Source: Hippophae tibetana
Lineage: Eukaryota > Streptophyta > Magnoliopsida > Rosales > Elaeagnaceae
Direction: 5' to 3'
Assembly (NCBI GenBank): GCA_037013495.1
Contig: CM072806.1
Location: 26,414,001 to 26,478,000 of the forward strand
DNA: 64,000 nt
The notes beneath the pieces were generated by a model that had not been told where the DNA came from, made no database searches, and saw only the letters and a list, made by a program, of their open reading frames with translations. Of the stretch, positions 36,481 through 47,021 are shown piece by piece (the first letter of the stretch is position 1; every line of letters starts with the position of its first letter). Both the position numbers and the translations under genes were made by a program.

Positions 36481-38336
36481 TGATGAGTGCTCAAAAAGCA
36501 CTAAAATAACCATGATTTTATGCAAATTAATTGATTAAAAATATATATATTTATATGTTTTATCATATATTTATATAAATTTGTCTTTTTCAGAATCACA
36601 GGTATTTTTATTGTTTTTCAGGTATTTTGGCTTAAAAATGCAACTTAAAGACTCAAAGAGTAATACTGGAAGCAATACATCACAAATATATTAATAAATA
36701 AATGCGGAAAGGTCGACAAATATGGAAAAATTGGACAAAATGGGTCAAAAAGGTCAAAAATGTCAAAAAGGGGAAAAACGCGCCGCCGCGCCGCCCAGCC
36801 GCCGCACCCCAGCACCCAGCTCCGCCCCAAGCTGCGCACGCGTTACTGTTCATCCGCGCAGCACTGCGCGCGGGTTACTGTTCATCCGCGCAGCACTGCG
36901 CGCGGGTTACTGTTCATCCGCGCGCGCCGACACTCATTTTTCACGTGCAGCCGCCCCATGACGTCAGCATTTCCATTACGCGTTTTTACATTTTTTTACT
37001 CATTTTTTCTCTCCATCCTCACCTATAAATACCCCCCTTCCCTTCACTTCAAAATCACACCTAAAAACACCTTCAAAACACACTTCTCTCTTCTTTCTTT
37101 CTCTCTTTTCTTAGATTTTTAGTTTTTCTTATGTTTTCTTAGTTTTTAGCTTTTCTTAGTTAAATTCTCTTAGATTTAGAGTTCTTCCCTTTTTGGGAAG
37201 AACTAGTTATGTTTTTGTAATATTTTAGCTTTTTGATTCAATAAATGGGAGTGCAAATTCCGCTTGGAGTTTTTCCAGCAACGGGAATAGCGTCGATGTT
37301 CTGTAAGGATTTTATTTTCTTTACAGTTATTTTTATGCTTTATTCTTACATGTTATATTTAATTTGTCTGTGGTTAAATTTAACTGTGTTGGCTATTTAG
37401 TAAACATGATGTAATAATGACGTTGTTATGCTTGCGAAATATTAAATAGGTAAAAATCTCTAAAATGAATTGATTTTATTTTTATTCATGATTTTATATT
37501 AAGAATGTTAGAGAGAAATATATTATTTTTCATTACAAACTTAAACCTGAAAATTAGATTTTAAGGTTTAGTTATCCGGTCTGATTTAGAGTAGTGCTCT
37601 TTTATTTGATGGTACAATCGCCCGGTAGTTAGAGTGAAGCTCTATTTCAAAAGTTTTTATAAGAATTATTATCTGAAAATGTATTGACAACATGTTTTCG
37701 GTAGTGGTTTTAAAACTTGAAAGTTAGTACTCGGATAGCTAAATTCTTAGGTTTAATTTGGACACCTTGAATAAAGTTTAAACTGTCTAACCTCACCAAA
37801 GGTGGCATTTAAATGGTTCATTTTCAATCTCTTAGAAAAAGGAATTAATTTAATGAGGCAAATTAGTTATCAACCCCACCCATAGGTGTTAATTGATTTG
37901 TTTAGTTAACAAAGAATATCTAACCCCACCAAAGGTGGTATTCATACAAAAAAGGGAGAATCAATAAATATCAATTCATATCTTTAATAACCTAGATAAT
38001 ATGAGCAAGCATAATTAACTTAGTTATTATATCCATAAATACTCCGCCATTATAAATGATAAAATTTGCATAAATGTTTATTGGATCTATGTTTATTTTT
38101 ATGTAAGTAGATTAAAAACACAAAAACCCCAAAATATCGTGACAGGATGTTTAGGATTTAATTTCGTTTTTAGAAGTTTGAATAATAAATTAAAAACCAC
38201 ACACATTCCTTCCTTAGATCGACCTTGGGAGTATACTTATCATTTTCTACGAAATGATTCGTGCACTTGCGAGAGTTTTATAAATATTAAAACCAAAGTA
38301 TTGGCAAGAATCGGCGATGCCGGTTTTCGCTCATCA
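36481..38336 (+). mobile_element. Inner solo LTR (1856 bp, + strand) nested in the outer solo LTR
   Basis: TGATGAGTGCTC ... GCTCATCA, with perfect target duplication GTGCA (36476-36480 and 38337-38341). A-family LTR: TGACGTCA at 36959-36966, TATA box at 37024-37030, AATAAA near 37239. Its U3 has an array of three TTACTGTTCATCCGCG units (36841-36925) alternating with GCAGCACTGCGCGCGG. Opposite orientation to its host LTR, so the two form a long inverted repeat. Confidence 0.94.
36841..36925 (+). repeat. U3 tandem array of the inner solo LTR
   Basis: Three units with core TTACTGTTCATCCGCG and a 35-36-bp period, including a second module GCAGCACTGCGCGCGGG. The core is shared with element A, but the period and linker differ. 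Confidence 0.75.
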
Positions 38337-40044
38337 GTGCACGAATCATTTCGAAGAAAATGATAAGTATACTCCCAAGGTCGATCTAAGGAAGGAATGT
38401 GTGTGGTTTTTAATTTATTATTCAAACTTTTAAAAACGAAATTAAATCCTAAACATCCTGTCACGATATTTTGGGGTTTTGTGTTTTTAATCTACTTACA
38501 TAAAAATAAACATAGATCCAATAAACATTTATGCAAATTTTATCATTTATAATGGCGGAGTATTTATGGATATAATAACTAAGTTAATTATGCTTGCTCA
38601 TATTATCTAGGTTATTAAAGATATGAATTGATATTTATTGATTCTCCCTTTTTTGTATGAATACCACCTTTGGTGGGGTTAGATATTCTTTGTTAACTAA
38701 ACAAATCAATTAACACCTATGGGTGGGGTTGATAACTAATTTGCCTAATTAAATTAATTCCTTTTTCTAAGAGATTGAAAATGAACCATTTAAATGCCAC
38801 CTTTGGTGGGGTTAGACAATTTAAACTTTATCCAAGGTGTCCAAATTAAACCTAAGAATTTAGTTATCCGAGTACTAACTTTCAAGTTTTAAAACCACTA
38901 CCGAAAACATGTTGTCAATACATTTTCAGATAATAATTCTTATAAAAACTTTTGAAATAGAGCTTCACTCTAACTACCGGGCGATTGTACCATCAAATAA
39001 AAGAGCACTACTCTAAATCAGACCGGATAACTAAACCTTAAAATCTAATTTTCAGGTTTAAGTTTGTAATGAAAAATAATATATTTCTCTCTAACATTCT
39101 TAATATAAAATCATGAATAAAAATAAAATCAATTCATTTTAGAGATTTTTACCTATTTAATATTTCACAAGCATAACAACGTCATTATTACATCATGTTT
39201 ACTAAACAGCCAGCACAGTTAAATTTAACCATAGACAAATTAAATATAACATGTAAGAATAAAGCATAAAAATAACTGTAAAGAAAATAAAATCCTTACA
39301 AAACTTCGACGCTATTCCCGTTGTTGGAAAAACTCCAAGCGGAATTTGCACTCCCATTTATTGAATCAAAAAGCTAATAAATTACATAAACATAACTAGT
39401 TCTTCCCAAAAAGGGAAGAACTCTAAAACTAAGAGAAATTAACTAAAAACTAAGAAAAACTAAAGAAAACTAAAAAGAGAGAAAGAAAGAGAGAAAAGAA
39501 TGTATTTGGAGGTTTTGAATGTATGTTTTGAAGTGAAGGGAAAGGGGGTATTTATAGGTGAGGATGGAGAGAAAAAATGAGTAAACAAATGTTAAAAAAA
39601 TGTAAAAACGCGTATTGGAAATGCTGAGGTCATTAATGACATCATCATGACGTCATGGGCGGCTGCACGTGAAAAATGGGGCGAAAAGGCGTTGGCGCGC
39701 ACGGAGGGGCTGCTGGGCGCGCGGCTGGGCAGCTGGGTGCGATTTTCTCCTTTTTGACATTTTTGACCTTTTTGACCCATTTTGTCCAATTTTTCCATGT
39801 TTGTTGATCTTTCCCCATTTATTTATTGATATATTTTTGATGTATTGCTTCAAGTATTCCTCTTTGAGTCTTTAAGTTGCGTTTTGAAGCCAAAATACCT
39901 GAAAAACGATAAAAATACCCGTGATTCCGAAAAAGACAAATTTATATAAATATATGATAAAACATATAAATATATATATTTTTAATCAATTAATGTGCAT
40001 AAAATCATGGTTATTTTAGTGCTTTTTGAGCACTCATCAAAACT

Positions 40045-41345
40045 CAAGCATGATAATTTACTTATATAGATGGTACTTGGATAGGAAGGACGCTTTACAA
40101 AGTTATTATGTTCCTGTTTCCATCTAACTCGATTTATGGCCCCATTATTTGACTCTATTAAAGAAATCTCAATGGTTAGTTGGCATAGACTCTTCAGTAT
40201 GATTTTGAAAATAAATCAGCTGGGCACTCCTCTAATTGAAAAATAAACAGCCTGTAATGGATATATCAATGCATTCTTTGGTGGGAGATTATTTACAAAT
40301 AGATGGATGGTATCTACCTCAGGATTTTGCAAACCTATATCCTAATATTAGCTCAAAGATTCACTTGATAATAGCCAGGATAGGTAAAGATACCAGAATT
40401 TGGATAGGTTTAATTAAAGGAAGAGTTACAACTAATGAGGCCTATGTTTCCTTAAGTGTGGCTAGGGAACTCAATAGTTGGGACACGACTATCTGGGGCC
40501 CTTTCATACCGCCCTTAAGATCCATCTTACTATGGCATGCACTTTGTGTGACTTAGTGAAGGAAACTATCTCTTACCTTTTTTGAGTTTTCATTTTGTAG
40601 GTGCAATTTGGGACCATAAGCATAATGGTAATTGACTTTGGGTCACAGATTGGTAACTTATTGAAATTGGGGATATAGACAACCATAAATGATTATTGGT
40701 TTAAGGATATACATATGAATTTGAGCTCTACATTTTCCATAGTTTGGTGATTTATTCATGAGGTGGGACTTACACATTACTAATCCATGTGAAATACAAT
40801 GGATGATCATCATATCCTCCATACTCTATAGATACAAGTCATCCCTTGACAGGCTCCATGGATTATATAGGTTACTTGGAGGGAATCACCTTCGTATGGA
40901 TCAAGGCTAATTTAGATGGTGTTGCTTTTATATTTCTAGGGTTATTTGGTGGTATGGGTATTTTTCAAACATCAAAATCCTTCATTAAGGAATGTTTATG
41001 TATCCCAATTGTGGTCTCATATGCTTTTGAGATAGAACTAATAGCAGCCACTCATGAGGTGATGTATGCTACCATCTTTGGGTGGCAGAAACTTTGATTT
41101 GATTTGGACTCTATTTATGCTATCACACTTTTACGAATTTCATCACTTTTGGTGTTATGAAGATGATATTCTGCTTGGGTTAACTGCTTAGAGAAAATTG
41201 TTTGCATGGAGTTTAACTGTTCTCATATTTATAGAGAGGATAATGATGCATTTGACGATATAGCCTCTAGGACTCTTATTATTTGTATAACAACTTGGTG
41301 GTGGGATATCCCAGAGTACCTAGCAAGACTTGTCATGTACAATCT
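40045..41345 (+). pseudogene. LINE ORF2 remnant, right half: zf-RVT and RNase H, copy 2
   Basis: 40236-40556 reads as the zf-RVT zone of plant LINEs (SLVGDYLQIDGWYLPQDF, NEAYVSL, WDTTIWGPFIPP...SILLWHA). RNase H is at about 40846-41150: WIKANLDGVAFIFLGLFGGM, then YAFEIELIAATHEVMYATIF and GWQKL, followed after one stop by FDLDSIYAI. Core Asp and Glu positions are partly kept. Continuous with 35981-36405 before the LTR insertion. Confidence 0.75.
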
Positions 41346-41601
41346 TTCGTTCAAAATATAAGTAGTTTTCTAAAAAAAATTAACAATCAGATTTTAAATA
41401 TACCGTAACTATTGGTATATCAAAATACAAGATGTAAGAGAGTAAAAATACAACAAATTACCCTTGTGTAATGTTGTAGCAATTAAACCAAAATTGGATT
41501 TGATGAAAATCGAAACCATAATAATAGAGAAATCAAAAAAACCAAAAGATATTAAAATTCACATTTTTATACTAACTAATCATGTTTATTGCATTGACAA
41601 G

Positions 41602-41643
<42 letters not shown>

Positions 41644-41819
41644 CATTATTTAGGTGCTTTGCACGTGAAAACATCCAAAAAATAATTATATGAAAGTATT
41701 TTATTTTTTAATTTAATATTATATAAAAAATAAAAATATATGAATAAAGAATAAAATAAAATTATAATTTTGTACAAGTTATAAATTTTTAAACTCTTTA
41801 ACTTGAAACTTTCATATGT
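41346..41819. other. AT-rich stretch with (TA)n microsatellite
   Basis: No gene. A perfect AT dinucleotide run spans 41604-41642. Confidence 0.7.
41604..41642. repeat. (AT)n microsatellite
   Basis: About 19 uninterrupted AT units. Confidence 0.95.
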
Positions 41820-42180
41820 TGTGGTTTTGGAATGATAATGGTTGGGACTCCTCTAATTGCTAATATAAACAGCTTTTTAGTGGATCCATCACTGTATTTG
41901 TTAGTAGGAGATTATATACACGCAGATGGGTGACATTTGTCGCAGTCTTTTGAGGATTCCTATTCTGATATTACCTTAGAGATTTGTTCGGTAATTGTTT
42001 GGATATATATGAATATAGAATTTGGACATACTCAAATAAGGGTAGGGTCATGATTAGTGAGGCTTATGATTCTCTACGTTTTGTTGGGGACTTTAGGAAT
42101 TGAGGCAGAACTATTTGAATCCTTTACATACTGTCTTCTCAATCCATCTTATTTTTACGTGCAATTTAGAACAAACTTTT
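41820..42180 (+). pseudogene. LINE remnant, copy 3: zf-RVT zone
   Basis: Diverged copy of 40200-40550: GGGACTCCTCTAATTGC, then the equivalents of the SLVGDY..ADGW and ISEAYDSL motifs, with several stops. Its RNase H half seems to be at 43390-44170, so about 1.2 kb lies between the halves. Confidence 0.55.
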
Positions 42181-43389
42181 CATTTAAAAGTTTTTTAGTT
42201 ATGAATTTAATTAATTAGATGGGGTGAATAGATAATTAGAAAAAATATGATAAATTAAAATTTTCGTAGATAACTAAACATGCAATCATATGTAAATAAA
42301 AAATAAGAAAAAATAAAATAACACAAGAATTTCTAGGTGGATATAACTTAGGCCACAATAATGACTTAAGAAGAGAATCATCGATCTACTGGACCACCTA
42401 ACTATCCACTATGAAAATAATGTTCGATTATAAGGCTAGAACTCAAACTACCTACCAAGGTAATACCCCTAAGTAACCTACATACAAGCCTCTTTTTTCT
42501 TTCACAGTTATCAAACCTGATTAGTTAGCACCTGAAATGTTAGCACAAAACATATAAGTGCAATGTGTGTCCTAGAGTGGACTCAACAATGAAAAATCCT
42601 AGCTATATGATTTAATAGAATGATAGAAAAATAAAAATCACTAGTAATCGTAGAACGGATATTAAAGCATGGTACCACAAATATTGTAGACTTGTTACTC
42701 ATTCAAGCACAACCATAAAATGTTTGAAAAATTAAACTAAAAAAATCCTACCATAATAGTTTTTTTGCAAAACAGATTTGGAGAGAAAGTTTAGAATGCA
42801 AAAGTTGATTCATGTATGGTTGAGAAAACCATAAACCATAGATATGTAGAAATAGAATATGTTGAAACCTTAGGTTGATGGCCTATTACAATTATATCTT
42901 TAAGAACATTTGAAAGAGCTTTAAAAAGTATGGAAAATATTTTAATGAAACAAATTAGCTTGAGTAAAAATTAGGTTAAAGTTGAAAACCTAGCTACTAG
43001 ATCAATCTAGGTCGAGCTCCACTGATCGATCTAGGTCAAGCTCCACCGATGGACCTAAAAAGTTCAATCGATGTAATCAATCCTCGATCGATCTAGGATA
43101 TTAAATAAATAAATCCCGAGATAAGTAGATTGATCTACCAATTTATCATTAAATCTTGATCAATCTATCTCAATTGAAAATTAAATGAGGAACTTTTTAA
43201 TCAAGGTAGATTGAGTAACCTAAGTGGAAAATGTTCCTATGTGTCTAATATGAAATCTAACGTATATAAGAATAAAGATATACTTATGATGTGTTCATTT
43301 GGAGTTCGATAGTTTCTTCGTCTTGAAAAGTATTCATGAAAGACTTACCTAGAAACTAAATTATATTTAAATGTTTTATTCACAAATAT
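42181..43389. other. Insert or debris between LINE copy 3 halves
   Basis: AT-rich, no gene recognised. It contains a 24-bp unit in tandem (43000-43023 and 43024-43047, GATCRATCTAGGTCRAGCTCC) followed by more GATCGATCTAGG fragments to about 43160. It may be a separate insertion; no clear ends seen. Confidence 0.4.
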
Positions 43390-44170
43390 CATTGATACTT
43401 ATAAGCCTTACATCACTAATCGTTAGTTAAAAAAAGGGAGCAATATTTCCCTTATGGATGCTCCTTTGTGGTTTAGTAGAGTAAACTATTTCTCACATTT
43501 TTTGAGTTATCATTTTATAGGTACACTTTACCACTTTTTATGCTTCTTTCTTGGCAGGTGACCTCACATGGACTCTTCCATCCTAGATTATGCATAGGCA
43601 CAATGGCACTTGACTTTGGGTCACAACTTGGAATTCTATGGAAAACAAAGGTTCTCTCAATCATCTGGGTGATTTGGATATGAGAAATGATTGTTTTATT
43701 GAGGACAAGCAAAAATTTTGAGTTATACACTCGCCATAGCTTGGAGATTGTGAAGTGGGCATATCTTAACATTGGTCTATGCAAAATACAATGGATGATC
43801 TTTAGGTGATCTGGCGTCTTCAGATACAAGGTATTCCATAACGTGCACCCTCGAGTTGATAAAAGTTCAATTCAGATGGTTCTACTTTTGGGTCACTAGG
43901 CTTAGTTGAATATGCAGATGACTTTTGGACCTCGAGATCCCTTGTTAAAGGTTTCTTGTGTATCTTACTGGGGGGTCATCTATGCTTTTGGGGTAGAGCT
44001 TGCGGTTGTCATTCATTTGGTGATGCTACCACCTTGGTGACAGACACTTTGGCTGGATTTAGACTCTACTTATATTCTGACTCATTTTTTTATACTGTTG
44101 CTTTCAGTACCGTAGAGGTGGTATTCTACGTGGACTGATTATTTAGAGAAGATTACTCATATAGACTTTC
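43390..44170 (+). pseudogene. LINE remnant, copy 3: RNase H-like domain
   Basis: Parallel to 40560-41340: TTTTTTGAGTTATCATTTTATAGGT, GCACAATGGCACTTGACTTTGGG, then a ruined RNase H (43920-44110) with AFGVELAVVIHLVMLPPW-like and LDSTYILT-like strings in shifted frames. More decayed than copy 2. Confidence 0.55.
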
Positions 44171-44575
44171 ACTATTTTCATACAGATAGAGAGGGTATAA
44201 ATTTATTTAATATGTTATCTACGTATATAGATTTAGATTATAATTTTCAATTACTGACATAATTTATGTATCGTACGTGACATAACTTATGTATAGTATG
44301 TACCATCACAAGATGATGAAATAATGTACGTGTTTTATGTGATAAAATTCATGGAAGAAATCATAAATAGATCATTGGTTTTCACCTACAATTTGATGAG
44401 TTTTACTTATCTCATTTCGTAATAAGTTAAATTTTAGATTATATAGAGAGATAATTATTTAATTTTTCTACTAAATTAAACAATTCAAGAAATCAAATTG
44501 TAAGAAATATATCGAAAATGATTTTAGTAACATACGATAAGTATAGGTGAAGCATATGATACAATTTACGATCAA
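44171..44575. other. AT-rich spacer before S2
   Basis: Nothing recognised except TATGTATCGTACGTGACATAACTTATGTATAGTATGTACC, a degenerate repeat near 44268-44306 described here by its position only as a short palindrome-rich patch. Confidence 0.3.
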
Positions 44576-46388
44576 TGATAACTGTTAGTTAATTTTTAAT
44601 TAATTAAATTAAATTAATTTACGATCATCTATGTTTTTGACATTTTTAGTTAATTTTTAATTAATTAAATTAATATTTACTATTAGTTTTTTAATAAATA
44701 TATTTTAAGAAAATTAATAAATTTGAATAGAAAAGGACTTAATTGCAATTAATAAAAGCTAAAAATATAATTTGAATTAAAAGTGGGTGAAATTGCAAAT
44801 ATCAAAAGATTAGAAGTTAATTTAAATTAAATTTGAGGGTCAAAATTCAATTAAGTAAAGTTGATTTTTCTGCGCAGGAAAAGGAGGCCACTCGCGCCAT
44901 TAACAACGCGCAACACCCACCGTTCGATCTTCCAATCAATGGTCAGGATCAGGCGCGTGGAATCCATACGTGACAACAAAGATTGGACCCAGTTTTCCTA
45001 GATGCACGTTGCACGATGCATAGAGTGGGACCCACGTGTCGGCTGCGCAGAATATTCTCCCAAGGCACATCTCATCACTCCACCGTTTGATCAACTTTGA
45101 ACGGTCCAGATTCGTACGCGAGTGGAATCAAGCTATCTCGCACCGAGCAACGCGCTTATATCCTGTGCGGTGCAGTTCATTGAATCAGCGTGCGCCTTCG
45201 TGTTCTACTGAATACGAAGCTGCCACATGTTTCCTTAATCTTCCAGCCAATCATATGGCGACACATGGAACACATTTTTTGAAATCAAAACCCAGGAAAT
45301 GTCACACTCTTCCAACTGAATATATTTCGTCCCCACATGTGTTTGCCTTTTATTATTCCCCGTGTATTTCTGTCCCCATTACATGCATTTTTATAAAAAA
45401 ATTTGTTTAGGGGTGGTATATTTAGAGACGCGAGGAAAGACATTGGGGGAGTTTTTCAGAGTTTTCATTTTTTTTCCAATTCACTTCAATTTTTAGTTTC
45501 TTCTCTGCGTGTTCTCTATAACAAGCAGAAACTTTTCTTTAACTGTTTATGTTGTTATTTTCTTAGGAAATAGAGAGAAAGAAGACAATGAAGAAGAAGA
45601 AAAGGGAAGAAATTTATTTTTCATTGAGAAATCGTGAAAGAGTTTCTCCTAATCTTTTTCTTTTAAATTTTATTTCTCTGAAATGTCTGATTATTGTTGT
45701 ATTGTAATTTTAATTTCTGCTATGAACTAATTTATTTGTTCTAGGGTTGCAGTGTAGCTTAAATTATCAAACTTGAATTAATTATTTTTGAATGATTTAT
45801 GGAATGATTTTAAGTTGTTTATTTTATCTATGCTTAATGTTTTTAATTATTGGAAGATTAATTAATTGATCTGTGACACTTAAATAAACTTGGAAAAGAC
45901 ATTTTTGTGTGTTGCTCGTGATAAAATAATATATATATATAGGGGATAGGAATATACCTTTATTGTACGTGTAACTATTTGAGAACTTAGAACTTAATAA
46001 TTCTGGTTGAATTTAATTCTCATAGGAATATAGTGAATTATTTTAGCGAGATGTGTCTATATGGAGCTCAGAAGAGATATATGGATAAATTAGGAGTTCT
46101 TGGTTAACAACCTAAATTATGAGAACATAAATTAAGAGAAAATAATATGATTCAAGTGGATTAATTTGGTGAAACTACAATCCTAGAATTTTCTTATAAA
46201 CTGTTATAAAAATTAGTTAGTTAAACTGCATCAAACTATCGATTGTTTGGATAAAATCAGGTTGAACTACTTTTAGTGATTAACGAACACTAGTAACAAA
46301 TCTCCATGGGAACGATATTTTACTTATCATATTATTACTTGTGACCGTGTATACTTGCACGATTTTATGTTCTCTAAAAGAGACAACA
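44576..46388 (+). mobile_element. Solo LTR S2 (1813 bp)
   Basis: TGATAACTG ... GAGACAACA with perfect target duplication ATCAA (44571-44575 and 46389-46393). Same family as S1: the promoter block (44870-45330), the post-TATA region and the end (GGGAACGATATTTTACTT, GTGACCGTGTATACTTGCAC) align. TATA-like TATATTTA near 45418. One CACGTG remains (about 45034); boxes that are CACGTG in S1 are CACATG here (near 45225 and 45264). No internal region. Confidence 0.92.
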
Positions 46389-46393
46389 ATCAA

Positions 46394-46733
46394 TAATAAA
46401 GATGATGAAGATATATGATTAGCAAAACTATTGCTAATTCCTAGAGCTATGTATGTATGTCTATATTTACACTTTTTAGAAATTAGATGAAGTTTGAATT
46501 CATTATGTATTTGAACAATAAATATCATTTTGTATTTGAAGATTTATAATTTATAGTTATATCATCAAATCCTTTTTGTAGTTAGTGCTATTGAATTCAT
46601 AGGTATATATGTATAAATTAAAATGGATAATATAGAATTAGGAAAAATAGTATTTTGCATGGGTTATAGAGAAAAAAGCCATGGAAAAATTTGCGTAGAT
46701 TTTATAGAAAAATTCAAACAAATTTGAGTGGTG
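46394..46733. other. AT-rich spacer
   Basis: No gene. The last ~70 bp (46663-46733) weakly repeat at 47027-47100, on the other side of the foldback element. Confidence 0.4.
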
Positions 46734-47021
46734 TTTGTACCACGCCTAGCTTAGTAGAGAGCACAAGGCATCTTGGGATATCCACGTGAGGTCCAGGGGT
46801 AAGGCGTTGATGCTCAAGCTAGTTCCTGACTAAACAAGGCGGCCCCTTCCTGAAACATTTTTGTTTTGCTTTCCCCAGCTCTCGAACCCATGACCTAGCC
46901 CTTAAGTGGACCTTGGAAAGCAAGCCGGTACCATCTAGGCCGCATCAACACCCTACCTCTGGGCCCCACGTGGATATCCTAAGATGTCTTGTGTCCTACG
47001 TTGAGCTAGGCGTGATTCAAA
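46734..47021. mobile_element. Foldback element with ~78-bp inverted ends
   Basis: Left arm 46734-46812 (from TTTGTACCACGCCTAGC to GCGTTGATG) is the imperfect reverse complement of right arm 46943-47021 (CATCAACACCCTACC to TAGGCGTGATTCAAA), about 80% identical. The loop (46813-46942) holds CTCGAACCCATGACC and AAGCAAGCCGGTACCATC, strings I have seen in dispersed plant repeats. GC content is clearly higher than the flanks. No open frame. Confidence 0.7.

Larger units (their letters stand above)
36406..40039 (-). mobile_element. Outer solo LTR (minus strand), itself interrupted by an inner solo LTR
   Basis: Left end TGATGAGCG at 36406, right end GAGCACTCATCA at 40039, with perfect target duplication AAACT (36401-36405, 40040-40044). 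The LTR sequence is 36406-36480 plus 38342-40039. Reverse-strand signals: TATA box at 39556-39549, TGACGTCA at 39648-39655. Same family as the LTR of element A, but with no TACTGTTCAT array in its U3. No internal region: a solo LTR. Confidence 0.93.
36481..40039. repeat. Long inverted repeat made by two nested LTRs
   Basis: Left arm 36481-38266 and right arm 38337-40039 are near-identical reverse complements with a 70-bp loop (38267-38336). Arms are about 1.7-1.8 kb; the main mismatch is the U3 array present only in the left arm. Identical translated fragments appear on opposite strands at 38139 and 38464 for this reason. Confidence 0.9.

Noticed and set aside
43000-43160. GATCGATCTAGG repeats as a CRISPR-like or satellite array
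   Set aside because: Only two clean 24-bp units and scattered pieces; no regular spacers and a plant nuclear context.
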